From Caballeronia hypogeia (GTDB taxonomy: Bacteria; Pseudomonadota; Gammaproteobacteria; Burkholderiales; Burkholderiaceae), in contig NZ_FCOA02000035.1 in NCBI RefSeq assembly GCF_001544875.2, positions 1 to 64,000 on the forward strand: 64,000 nt of DNA, in the 5' to 3' direction. Positions 7,931-15,550 of the stretch are shown here, in pieces. The number at the start of each line of letters is the position of its first letter. Position 1 is the first letter of the stretch. The translations under genes and the position numbers were made by a program. The notes under the pieces were generated by a model. It searched no databases and was not told the DNA's origin. It worked only from the letters and a program-made list of their open reading frames with translations.

Positions 7931-9540
7931 ACTCGCCTTCTGAACGCGCGGACACTGCCGCGTCGCCCGCCAGCGCATCACTCTCGCGCAGCGGTTTTCT
8001 TTTCGACTGGTTACCGCGTGCTTTATTCATCGTGACGCTGCTCTATGGCGCGGCGCTGTTCTGGATCGCGCCGCGCCCGCCACTCGTGGACCTGCCACAG
8101 CATGCCGCGCAGGTGATGTTGCTGCGTGATCTGCTGGAGCATGCATCGCCCTGGCAGAGTCTCGTGCGCATCAATCTTTTCACGCCGTATCTCATCGGTT
8201 ATGGACTGGCGCTGCCGCTCACGTACGTGATGTCCATATCCGCCGCGCTCAAGTTCATGCTGATGCTCGCGTATTTCGGCTTCGTGGCGGCCGGCGTCGG
8301 CTTTCGAAGACATCTGAACGGCGATGCGCGGCTCGACGTCCTGTTCATTCCGGGCTTCTTCGGCTTCGCATTTGCGTGGGGCTTCTACACGTTCCTCGTT
8401 GCGGCTCCGTTCGGCATGCTGTTCATGTGGCTCACTCACCGCTTCGCCACGCAGCCGTCGCTCGCGAGGGGAACCGGGGTCGTTCTTGCGGGCACGGCGC
8501 TGTTCTTCTGTCACGGGCTCGTTTTCCTGTTCGCGTGCGCGATAGGCACGGGTTTCGCGCTCGTCAAGCCGCGCCGCTTCGTGGACAAGATTCGCGCGCT
8601 TGCGCCGTTCGTGCCGCTCGGCCTCCTGTGCATCGTCTACACGTGGTGGAGTCACGCGAGCGATCCCGTACTCGGAAAGACGATCGAGAACGTCGCGTCG
8701 GTCGACTGGGGCTGGAAAGACATGGGATGGAAACGTCTGCTCGCGTTTCCGACGATGGTCTGGGGGCTGACCAAGTGGAGCGCGCTCTATCTGCCGCTGG
8801 TCGCCCTGATGGGCGCCGCCCCCTGGATCTGGCGCGATCGCATCAATCCCGACCGCGCCGTGCTCGTGCCGATGCTCGCCGTCGTCGTCATCTGGCTATT
8901 CGTGCCGAACATGGCGCTCGGCACCGCGTATCTGTTTCAGCGTTTCGCCTTGTTTCTGCTGCCAGCCTATGCGCTGATGTTCGTGTCCTCGAAGTCATCC
9001 GTGGCGCAAGCACCGCAGACCGGACACGTTTCGGCGCGCCGCTTGCGTGACCTGGGACTGCAGTTCGCCATCATCGCCGGCTGCTGGATCTTTCTCGCGA
9101 ACCAGTCGATTCGCTTGCATCGCTTCGCCGCCGAGATTGCGCCGCTGGAGCAAATGCTGTCGCGAACCGAGCCGAATCAGCGCGCAATCAGCCTCATATT
9201 CGATGCTGCGAGCGAGGCCTACTGGAGCCCCGATGCCTATCTGCAGCAAGCCTTGTGGTATCAGGCGGAAAAGCACGGATTCGTCGATCCCAACTTCGCG
9301 CAGTACCTGCCGCAGATCGTGCGTTTCAGACCGGACGAACTGCCCGTCGCCGCGTCGACCCTGGACCGGTTTCCGGGCGCGTTCGACTGGAAGAAAAACA
9401 ACGGCCGGATGTATCGCTATTTCTTCGTTCGCAAGTCCGATCCCTTGCCGGCAAACTTTTTCGCCAACGACGAATGCGACGTGTCCTTGCTGATGCGATC
9501 CGGTGAATGGTCGCTTTATGAACGGCGCAATTGCCGATGA
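7927..9540 (+). CDS. Polytopic membrane protein, possible GT-C-type sugar transferase
   Basis: From ATG 7927, overlapping the previous stop by four bases, the product is 537 residues. It has about ten to twelve hydrophobic spans (for example ALFIVTLLYGAALFWIA, ALPLTYVMSISAALKF, VLVPMLAVVVIWLFV) and a soluble C-terminal domain of about 130 residues after FAIIAGCWIFLANQSIRLH. The first loop contains RPPLVDLPQHAAQ, a D-containing loop reminiscent of GT-C transferases that take sugars from polyprenyl phosphate. Its position directly after the GtrB-like gene supports that role: it would be the specificity-determining transferase of a Gtr module. The family assignment is inference from topology and context. 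Confidence 0.65.
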   Translation: MNSPSERADTAASPASASLSRSGFLFDWLPRALFIVTLLYGAALFWIAPRPPLVDLPQHAAQVMLLRDLLEHASPWQSLVRINLFTPYLIGYGLALPLTYVMSISAALKFMLMLAYFGFVAAGVGFRRHLNGDARLDVLFIPGFFGFAFAWGFYTFLVAAPFGMLFMWLTHRFATQPSLARGTGVVLAGTALFFCHGLVFLFACAIGTGFALVKPRRFVDKIRALAPFVPLGLLCIVYTWWSHASDPVLGKTIENVASVDWGWKDMGWKRLLAFPTMVWGLTKWSALYLPLVALMGAAPWIWRDRINPDRAVLVPMLAVVVIWLFVPNMALGTAYLFQRFALFLLPAYALMFVSSKSSVAQAPQTGHVSARRLRDLGLQFAIIAGCWIFLANQSIRLHRFAAEIAPLEQMLSRTEPNQRAISLIFDAASEAYWSPDAYLQQALWYQAEKHGFVDPNFAQYLPQIVRFRPDELPVAASTLDRFPGAFDWKKNNGRMYRYFFVRKSDPLPANFFANDECDVSLLMRSGEWSLYERRNCR

Positions 9541-9551
9541 CCTCGCGAAAC

Positions 9552-10445
9552 CTACGTCACCAGCTTCGCGCGCAACATGCCCACATCCGCGTCGCTCACG
9601 GAGAGCCCTTGCGCCAGGTAGTTGGCGAGCGTCCCGAACTGGCGATGCATCTCGTCGAACGCGGCCTCGATGATCGCGCTCTGCGCCTGATATAGCGGCG
9701 CGACGGTCTGCGCATCCACGCCGATGCGCATCGCATGCGCCTTCGTGCGCGAAGCGATCGGCGTCTGCGCGGCGGTATTCGTCAGCAGATAATCCTGAAT
9801 GATCACATCGAGCGGCACATCGACGATAGCGAGCAGGAGCGCCGCCGCCCAGCCGGTGCGATCCTTGCCCGCCGTGCCCTGAATCACCTGCCGCCCCGCG
9901 ACGCGCGCGAGCCTCGTGAGCAACGCGCCGAACTGCAGACGCGCGACCGGATCGGTGACCATCAGCCGTTGCTTGCCGATCATCCACGCGCTCGCGGCGG
10001 CGGCATCGGCGGGCGTCGCGGCGGCGGCATCGATCGGTGCAATTTCGTGCGTCTCGCGCACCGCGTTCGCCGGCACGCGATCCGGCGCAAGCGCTGCCTC
10101 GCCGACCACGCGCAGATCGTGCACCGCGCGCAACGAGAGCCGTGCGAGCGCGGCGAGGTCGGTATCGTCGGGAGTCAGCGCGCCCGAGCGATAAAACACG
10201 CCGCGTCGCACGCGAGCGCCATCCACCGTCGGATAACCATCGCCCTCGCCCGCCACGTCGCGGAAGTTTTCTATCGACGCGAGCCTCGGCGTTTCGGTCG
10301 TCGTCTGATCTTCGCTCGCGCCGCCGCATGCCGATAACAATCCGCTCGCGCCGAACGCGGTCGAAAGCAGCGCGGCACGCGCGCCGCCACGAAGAAATGC
10401 GCGGCGCGAAAGTGGCGCCGCGCGCACGGACGAAGTTGGCATCAT
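9552..10445 (-). CDS. Exported tyrosine-phosphatase-like protein lacking the catalytic Cys
   Basis: 297 residues from the ATG at 10445, which overlaps the kinase stop as ATGA. The N-terminus carries a twin-arginine signal (SRRAFLRG) and a lipobox-like LLSAC. The body is the Y_phosphatase3 (dual-specificity tyrosine phosphatase) family: IENFRDVAG, RRGVFYRSGAL and the P-loop region QGTAGKDRTGWAAAL. In active relatives this loop reads HCxAGKDRTG; here His and the nucleophilic Cys are Gln189 and Gly190 (codons CAG and GGC), while Lys, Asp and Arg196 remain. It should be unable to form the cysteinyl-phosphate intermediate. Coupling to a two-component system suggests it may be a ligand-binding or sensory partner in the periplasm. 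The QG change is read directly; the role is inference. Confidence 0.8.
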   Translation of the reverse strand: MMPTSSVRAAPLSRRAFLRGGARAALLSTAFGASGLLSACGGASEDQTTTETPRLASIENFRDVAGEGDGYPTVDGARVRRGVFYRSGALTPDDTDLAALARLSLRAVHDLRVVGEAALAPDRVPANAVRETHEIAPIDAAAATPADAAAASAWMIGKQRLMVTDPVARLQFGALLTRLARVAGRQVIQGTAGKDRTGWAAALLLAIVDVPLDVIIQDYLLTNTAAQTPIASRTKAHAMRIGVDAQTVAPLYQAQSAIIEAAFDEMHRQFGTLANYLAQGLSVSDADVGMLRAKLVT

Positions 10446-11758
10446 GGAGTTTGAACGGGAATGACGATACGCACGATCAGCCCGCCGCTCTCGGCGTTGC
10501 CGATCTCGCAGCGGCCGCGCTGTTCGCGCGCGAGACGCTCGACGATGGCGAGCCCGAGCCCGCAATGCCCGTTGCCGCTGCGCGCCGGATCGAGCCGCAC
10601 GAAGGGCCGCAGGACATCGACCAGACGCTCGTCGGGAATGCCGGGACCGTGGTCGCGCACTTCGATCACCCAGTCGTCGCCCCGTCGCGCGGTCATGATT
10701 TCGATGGGCGGCTCGCCATGCTCCAGCGCGTTGTCGACGAGATTGGTCATCAGCCGGTCGACGAAGGTGCGCGGCAACATGAACGCATCGCCCGCTTCGA
10801 GCGACAGCGCGAACAACGGCGCCTCGCCATCCTCGGGCGACGCGAACTGCTCGGCAATGAACGCATCGACGCCGGTGCGCGTGCTCTCCGCCGAAGAGCG
10901 CCCCGCGAACTCGAGAAACTGCTGCACGATACGCGTCATGGAGTCGATATCGCGCAGGAAGTGTGCGCGCTCGCGCTCGTCCTTGGCGAGCACGCTCGCG
11001 CGCAGCGACAGACGCGTGAGCGGCGCCTTCAGATCGTGAGCGATGCCCGCGAGCATCACGGCGCGATCGTCTTCCGCGTCGGTGAGCTTGCGCATCATCT
11101 GGTTGAACGCACCGATCAGTTCGCGCAGTTCGCGCGGACCGTTCTCATCGACGGGAACCGGCCGCTCGCCTCCACCGAAGCGCCACGCCGCTTGCGCCAC
11201 GCGCGCCAGCGGCCGCTGCAACTGCCACGTCACCGCGAGCGACAGCAGCAGCGCGCCGAGCATCATCACGATCGATTCCATCATGAACGGCGCGGGCGGC
11301 GGCAAGTCGATCGGCGCGACGATCCACACCGTGCTCGACGGATAAAGCACCCACAGGCGCGCCATGCGATGACCATCGGTATCTATGGCGATGCGCGAGC
11401 CCTCGGGCAAGCCATCGGCGATCTGGCGCGCAAGATGTGCGTGACGCGTCTTCGCCGGATCGAGCAAGGTCAGCGGCGTCGGCATGTTCCACACCGGCAC
11501 GATATGCACACGCGTCTCGCGCATGAGGCGCCCGCCCAAGGCCACATCGTTATGCGCCGCTTCGAGCACGATGAGCAAAGCGCGCGCGTAGCCATCCGCT
11601 TCGCGATGCGGACCCTGCACGTGCAGAATCGCGAACCAGCCGCCCTGAAGCGCGAGCAGCACGCAGATGGACAGCAAGGCCATGCGGCCGAACAGCGTGT
11701 CGAACAGGCGGCGCGGCAGGTGCGCCGGCCGCGATGCAGCGGAACGCATCGCGGTCAT
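10442..11758 (-). CDS. Sensor histidine kinase (EnvZ/RstB type)
   Basis: 438 residues with two membrane spans (about residues 24-46 and 160-180) around a periplasmic sensor region of about 110 residues, then a HAMP linker, the phosphoacceptor motif AGIAHDLKAPLTRLSL with His241, and a HATPase domain with NLVDNALEHG, DHGPGIPDERL and GHCGLGLAIVERLA (N, G1 and G2 boxes). This is the EnvZ/RstB group of kinases that pair with OmpR-type regulators. Its start overlaps the stop of the response regulator by four bases and its own stop overlaps the start of the phosphatase-like gene by four, so regulator, kinase and phosphatase-like protein form one translationally coupled unit. Signal unknown. Confidence 0.93.
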   Translation of the reverse strand: MTAMRSAASRPAHLPRRLFDTLFGRMALLSICVLLALQGGWFAILHVQGPHREADGYARALLIVLEAAHNDVALGGRLMRETRVHIVPVWNMPTPLTLLDPAKTRHAHLARQIADGLPEGSRIAIDTDGHRMARLWVLYPSSTVWIVAPIDLPPPAPFMMESIVMMLGALLLSLAVTWQLQRPLARVAQAAWRFGGGERPVPVDENGPRELRELIGAFNQMMRKLTDAEDDRAVMLAGIAHDLKAPLTRLSLRASVLAKDERERAHFLRDIDSMTRIVQQFLEFAGRSSAESTRTGVDAFIAEQFASPEDGEAPLFALSLEAGDAFMLPRTFVDRLMTNLVDNALEHGEPPIEIMTARRGDDWVIEVRDHGPGIPDERLVDVLRPFVRLDPARSGNGHCGLGLAIVERLAREQRGRCEIGNAESGGLIVRIVIPVQTP

Positions 11759-12483
11759 GCCTCGAACGAGTCAGGCAGCGGGCCGTCCGTATCGGGGACG
11801 AACACATAGCCTTGCCCGCGCACGGTCTGCACGTGACGCGGACGCGAGGGATCGGCCTCGATGATGCGGCGCAGACGCCAGATCGGCACGTCGAGCCCGC
11901 GATCGCGGAACGGCAGGTCGTCGCGATGAACCAGATCGTGAATCAGCACGCGCGACAGCACCTTGTACGGATGCTTGATGAACACCTTCAGCAGCGCGAA
12001 TTCGCTGTCGCGCAACGCGATGCGCTCTTCTCCGCTGACGAGCTCGCGCGTGACGAAGTCCACTTCGAAGCGCCCGAAGCGTTCGCGCGCGACGCGCTCG
12101 GGGCGGCTCGGCGCGGCCGCACGGCGGCGCAGTACGGCTTCGATGCGCGCGAGCAGTTCGCGCGGATCGAACGGCTTGGAAACATAGTCGTCCGCGCCGG
12201 ATTGCAGGCCCGCGATTCTTTGCGGAACGGTGTCGCAACCGGTCACGAAAATCACCGGAATGTCCTCGCCCGCCGCGCGCAAGTCGCGCAGCGCGCGCAG
12301 GCCGTCGGTGTCCGGCATCATGATGTCGAGCACCACGATGGATGGACGCTCCAGCTCCAGCCGGCGACGCAGCCCGCCGCCGTCGTGCAGCACGGAAACC
12401 TCGATGCCTTGCGCGTTGAAGAAGCGGCGCAGCAGATCGCGCACCGCGGGATCGTCGTCGACGATGAGAACCGATGTAGACAT
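11755..12483 (-). CDS. OmpR-family response regulator
   Basis: 242 residues: receiver domain with the acidic pair DDD at 9-11, phosphoacceptor Asp53 in VVLDIMMPDTDGL, the conserved Lys in YVSKPFDPREL, followed by a winged-helix DNA-binding domain ending with RHVQTVRGQGYVFVPD. It is the first gene of the operon with the kinase at 10442. The promoter region is shared with a second, divergently read OmpR-type regulator (12728) that is clearly a paralogue (same MVDDDP, VVLDxMMP and GQGYxFVP elements), so duplication and cross-talk are plausible. Confidence 0.94.
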   Translation of the reverse strand: MSTSVLIVDDDPAVRDLLRRFFNAQGIEVSVLHDGGGLRRRLELERPSIVVLDIMMPDTDGLRALRDLRAAGEDIPVIFVTGCDTVPQRIAGLQSGADDYVSKPFDPRELLARIEAVLRRRAAAPSRPERVARERFGRFEVDFVTRELVSGEERIALRDSEFALLKVFIKHPYKVLSRVLIHDLVHRDDLPFRDRGLDVPIWRLRRIIEADPSRPRHVQTVRGQGYVFVPDTDGPLPDSFEA

Positions 12484-12540
12484 CTCAAAATTCTATTCGG
12501 ACCTTATTTGATTTCCGTGCGTCCCGTGCGTCGCGTGTCA

Positions 12541-12552
12541 TTACGGTTTCTT
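12541..12552 (-). promoter_or_regulatory. Candidate OmpR-type binding element, regulator-kinase side
   Basis: Read on the minus strand this is AAGAAACCGTAA. Ten of twelve bases match AAGAAACGGAAA at 12669-12680 on the plus strand, the other half of the same divergent region. The paired elements suggest one or both response regulators bind here. Confidence 0.4.
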
Positions 12553-12663
12553 ACCTGATCTATCTTTCAGTCGATGCACGCACGCAGAACGCTCGTGCCA
12601 TTCCCGCGCGAAGGCGCGCACAGCGGCGATTGGCCCGCGGCGCGCGCGACGCAACGCGCCGTA

Positions 12664-12680
12664 ACGGAAAGAAACGGAAA
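12664..12680 (+). promoter_or_regulatory. Tandem ACGGAAA repeats, candidate response-regulator box
   Basis: Two copies of ACGGAAA start at 12664 and 12674, exactly 10 bases apart, 48 bases before the start of the regulator at 12728. Direct repeats spaced about one helical turn are the usual binding pattern of OmpR/PhoB-type dimers. Confidence 0.45.
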
Positions 12681-12727
12681 GTTTTGCGCCGTCGCGCTCG
12701 CGCGATCCTCACGCTTAGAATCGGCGC

Positions 12728-13477
12728 ATGACTCCACATGTATTGATGGTCGACGACGACCCCGTCGTGCGCGACCACGTTTGCGACTATCTGCGCCATC
12801 ATGGTTTCGAGACCTCCGTCCAGAGCGACGGAGCGGGACTCAGGCAGCGCGTGCAGGCCGAGCGCCCGGCGCTAGTCGTCCTCGACGTGATGATGCCCGG
12901 CCGCGACGGCATCAGCGCATTGCGCGAGCTGCGCAACGCTCGCGACGACACGCCCGTGATCCTGCTGACGGCGCGCTCCGATGTGCTCGACCGCGTGATC
13001 GGCCTCGAACTCGGCGCGGACGATTATCTCGGCAAACCCTTCGATACGCGCGAGCTGCTCGCGCGCATCCGTTCGATTCTTCGGCGCCGCGAGCCGGATC
13101 TGCCCTCCGTGCCGGGCGCGCCGGAAATGCGCCCGACGTATCGCTTCGGCCCGTTCGAGATGGACTTCGGCGCGCGCGAGTTGCGCCGTCATGGCGAACG
13201 CATCGCGCTGCGCTCGGGAGAATTCGCCCTGCTCAAGACGCTCGTGAAAAACGCGATGATCGTGCTCACGCGCACGCAGCTCAACGAAAAGCTGCGCGGC
13301 AACGGCGCGCACCGCGACCGCAGTCTCGACGTCGCGATCTGGCGTCTGCGTCGCCTGCTCGAAATCGATCCGTCCGAACCGCGCTATGTGCAGACCGTGT
13401 GGGGCCAGGGTTACATCTTCGTGCCGCATGGCGACCCGAGCGCGGCCGGGCGCATAGCCTTGCGTCCGCCGGGATGA
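12728..13477 (+). CDS. OmpR-family response regulator without an adjacent kinase
   Basis: 249 residues with receiver (DDDP at 10-12, Asp53 in VVLDVMMPGRDG, Lys in YLGKPFDTREL) and C-terminal winged helix (RSLDVAIWRLRRLLE, YVQTVWGQGYIFVP). It is a paralogue of the regulator at 11755, with which it shares a 244-base divergent promoter region containing ACGGAAA repeats. No kinase gene adjoins it, so it may take phosphate from the kinase at 10442 or be an orphan. The downstream neighbour is on the opposite strand and convergent. Confidence 0.92.
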   Translation: MTPHVLMVDDDPVVRDHVCDYLRHHGFETSVQSDGAGLRQRVQAERPALVVLDVMMPGRDGISALRELRNARDDTPVILLTARSDVLDRVIGLELGADDYLGKPFDTRELLARIRSILRRREPDLPSVPGAPEMRPTYRFGPFEMDFGARELRRHGERIALRSGEFALLKTLVKNAMIVLTRTQLNEKLRGNGAHRDRSLDVAIWRLRRLLEIDPSEPRYVQTVWGQGYIFVPHGDPSAAGRIALRPPG

Positions 13478-13494
13478 AGCGAAGCGGCTTCATC
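13473..13494. terminator. Hairpin between convergent genes
   Basis: Perfect 8-bp stem GATGAAGC / GCTTCATC with a 6-base loop, overlapping the stop of the plus-strand regulator and ending one base before the stop of the FlgH-like gene. Neither strand has a T-run, so it may work as a shared Rho-assisted 3' end. Confidence 0.35.
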
Positions 13495-13495
13495 G

Positions 13496-14164
13496 TCAGA
13501 ACGTCAGCGCGCTCATGAACAGACGTTGCAGCCAGCCCATGGTGGTCGAGTCGGCGAGCATGCCCACGCCCGCCTGTTCGATGCGCGCGTTCGCCACCTT
13601 GTTCGACGCCACGTAATTGCCCGCCTCGATATCCTTCGGATTGACGATGCCGGAGAAGCGCAGCCGGTCCTGATTGCCGCTCATCGCGATGACCTTGTCG
13701 CCCGCGACGACGAGATTCCCGCCCGGCAACGTGCCGATGACGGATACCGCGAGCGTGCCGCTCATCGCCGAAAGATTGCTCGTGCTGCCGTTGCCCTTGA
13801 ACGACGTCTCCGCCGAACCGACGTTGAAGAGGCGCGCGAGACGCGCCGCCGCGCCGCTCGACTTGTCCGCCGCTTCGGCGCTGATGCTGCTCGCACGGCT
13901 CGCGCTGGCATCGGCTGTATTGCTGCCCTGATACGACTCCGCGAGACGAATCGTCAATACATCGCCCACTTTCTGCGCGCGCGAGGTTTCGTACAGCGAC
14001 AGCGACGAGCCCGCCTGATAGATCGCGCCCAGCGTGTTGACATTGACTGGCTGTGCGACGGCCGGCGCATAAGTCGGCATTTCTACGATCGAACGCCCGC
14101 TGGAAGAACTGCACGCGGCGAGCGCGCACGCCAGGGCGGCGCATGGCAATGACGCCAGTTTCAT
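13496..14164 (-). CDS. FlgH-like L-ring lipoprotein outside a flagellar operon
   Basis: 222 residues from the ATG at 14164 (AAAGGA ribosome site nine bases upstream). A lipoprotein signal with lipobox ALAAC is followed by the FlgH domain: QKVGDVLTIRLAES near residue 75, GNLVVAGDKVIAMSGNQDRLRFSG with the typical N-x-E/D-x-L pattern, and IVNPKDIEAGNYVASNKVANARIEQAG, ending near GWLQRLF. FlgH forms the outer-membrane L ring of the flagellar basal body. Here there is no other flagellar gene; it is the last gene of a run of small exported proteins. It may be a spare FlgH or a repurposed outer-membrane ring protein. Length is slightly short of typical FlgH. Confidence 0.82.
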   Translation of the reverse strand: MKLASLPCAALACALAACSSSSGRSIVEMPTYAPAVAQPVNVNTLGAIYQAGSSLSLYETSRAQKVGDVLTIRLAESYQGSNTADASASRASSISAEAADKSSGAAARLARLFNVGSAETSFKGNGSTSNLSAMSGTLAVSVIGTLPGGNLVVAGDKVIAMSGNQDRLRFSGIVNPKDIEAGNYVASNKVANARIEQAGVGMLADSTTMGWLQRLFMSALTF

Positions 14165-14184
14165 GAACGATCCTTTCCATTGAT

Positions 14185-14805
14185 TCAGGGCGTGCCGTGC
14201 AACGCGGCGAGACGCCATTTGTCGGTGGTCTCGCGCAGCCACGCTTCATGACTTTTGAGCCGATAGATCACGCGCGCCGACGCCGCCGCGCCGTTCGCCT
14301 CCAACGTGATCGAGCTCGTCGCGTTCTCCCACGTGCGCGTCCGATAGCCGTTCGCGCGCTCCACGCGGCTCCTGCCGAAACGGGAGGTCAGCCCTTGCGT
14401 GAAGTCCTCGACGACGCGCGCATCGATCACGAAGGACATGCGGTACAGGCGCGGCGACGCATCGCCCGGTAGCGCCATGAAGCGCAGCACGTGATCGCGC
14501 GCGGGCGCGCCATCGACAACTGCTTGCGACACGCGCCAGCCGTCTTCCGAGCGATGCGCCCACTTGCACGCGATGGACAGGCTGTGCGCGTCGCGCAGCA
14601 CCATGCCGAGCGAGGCCGCTTCGATATCGGTATCGCACACGGCGACGCTGCCGGGCGGCGTGGCGCGCGCGGGTTCGTCGCGGCGGAACGCATTGAGCGA
14701 AATGCCGAGCGGCAGGCCGCGAAAATCGAAAGTTTTTTGCGCGAGGGCGCATGCGGGCAGCGCGCTCAGTACGATGCACGCGCAGCGAAGAAACGTTCGC
14801 TTCAT
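14185..14805 (-). CDS. Exported protein of unknown function
   Basis: From the ATG at 14805 the product is 206 residues with a Sec signal (CACIVLSALPACALAQ, cleavage probably after ALA). The mature start TFDFRGLPLGISLNAFR resembles small Burkholderiaceae periplasmic proteins whose first strand reads F-x-F-x-G-x-P-L-G-x-S-x-x-x-F. Further recognisable elements are VAVCDTD and CKWAHRSEDGW, with paired Cys. It is 20 bases upstream of the flgH-like gene and one base downstream of the small lipoprotein gene, so all are in one transcript. Family not recognised with certainty. Confidence 0.75.
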   Translation of the reverse strand: MKRTFLRCACIVLSALPACALAQKTFDFRGLPLGISLNAFRRDEPARATPPGSVAVCDTDIEAASLGMVLRDAHSLSIACKWAHRSEDGWRVSQAVVDGAPARDHVLRFMALPGDASPRLYRMSFVIDARVVEDFTQGLTSRFGRSRVERANGYRTRTWENATSSITLEANGAAASARVIYRLKSHEAWLRETTDKWRLAALHGTP

Positions 14806-14806
14806 G

Positions 14807-14989
14807 TCAGTCGATCGCGGTGGCGCACGCATCGAAGGGCGTGGAGGCGGCATGACCCACGACCGGCACGACCTTCAGCGCCGCCGAGGTGAGCCGACAC
14901 GGCAACGCGGCGAGCGCGCAGCCATCGAGCAGAAACGGACAGGCCGCGACGGCAGCGCACGCGAGAGCGAAACGGAGTTGCGTCGGCAT
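14807..14989 (-). CDS. DUF6726-type small lipoprotein
   Basis: A 60-residue protein from the ATG at 14989. The signal has a lipobox-like FLLDGC; the mature part ALAALPCRLTSAALKVVPVVGH followed by DACATAID matches what I remember of the DUF6726 family of small Burkholderiales envelope proteins. A longer frame to 15160 exists but its first part is shadow sequence. The gene sits between the 56-residue gene (4-base gap) and the 206-residue exported protein (1-base gap), which implies translational coupling. Confidence 0.7.
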   Translation of the reverse strand: MPTQLRFALACAAVAACPFLLDGCALAALPCRLTSAALKVVPVVGHAASTPFDACATAID

Positions 14990-14993
14990 GTGG

Positions 14994-15164
14994 TCAAGCG
15001 GTCGTGTCGATGCGATTGCCGAGATGCGCCGGATTGCTCGGGGCGGTCTTCGTGTTTGCGGTGCCGGTCTCGACCGTCGGGATATCGGCGCTGTTGCGCC
15101 TGATCGGCAGCGTGTGCGACGTGCTTTGCGTCGTCTGCGAGGTGGTCGGGCTGGTGACATTCAT
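14994..15164 (-). CDS. Small Ser/Thr-rich protein, first gene of the flgH-like operon
   Basis: A 56-residue frame: ATG at 15164, stop at 14994-14996. It is preceded by AGGAG nine bases upstream, a better ribosome site than that of most neighbours. The composition is Thr/Ser/Asn/Pro-rich (starting MNVTSPTTSQTTQSTS, later ETGTANTKTAPSNP), with no membrane span and no Cys, suggesting a disordered cytoplasmic peptide or a translated leader. Its stop is four bases before the DUF6726 start. Function unknown; it is supported by its ribosome site and coupling rather than homology. Confidence 0.55.
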   Translation of the reverse strand: MNVTSPTTSQTTQSTSHTLPIRRNSADIPTVETGTANTKTAPSNPAHLGNRIDTTA

Positions 15165-15179
15165 GCTGCGCGCTCCTGA

Positions 15180-15550
15180 ATGAGAAAGGCTGTTGCGGGA
15201 TGCAACGCCGGCAATCTTCTCCGGGAACGCGCGTACGTGATCATGTGAGCAACACGCGCTTTTCGCGAGTGCTTACGAGCCGTTACTCCGCCATTACCAG
15301 ATGTTGCGACGCAACGCGCACGCCGAGATGGTATGACTGTTTCGGTACAAAAAGCGGGTTAACGTGAATAAAAAGTGGCCGAAGAGGTACATATAGTCAA
15401 TCTATCTCGACGCCATTGCATAAGTTATCGAAAACCCAAATATCGGAATGGCAGCGAGATGAATAGAACAACGAATTAAAAAGTTATTCCAGAAAAAGCA
15501 TTCGACAAAGTCGAATGAATAAATTGCCAACGAATGGAGGAACGACCGAC
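15180..15550 (+). promoter_or_regulatory. AT-rich upstream region of the sugar ABC operon
   Basis: About 370 bases without a gene. From about 15350 the DNA is clearly AT-richer than its surroundings, as expected for a strong promoter region. It holds the palindrome listed at 15499-15517 and ends with GGAGG 10 bases before the binding-protein start. Confidence 0.5.
15499..15517. promoter_or_regulatory. Operator-like palindrome upstream of the sugar ABC operon
   Basis: CATTCGAC AAA GTCGAATG is a perfect inverted repeat with 8-base arms and a 3-base centre, 33 bases before the start of the binding-protein gene. A site for a dimeric repressor is likely; the FadR-type regulator encoded at the operon end (20129) is the obvious candidate. 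Confidence 0.5.

Noticed and set aside
10037..11809. Long plus-strand frame opposite the sensor kinase and phosphatase-like genes
   Set aside because: High-GC shadow; kinase motifs on the minus strand are complete.
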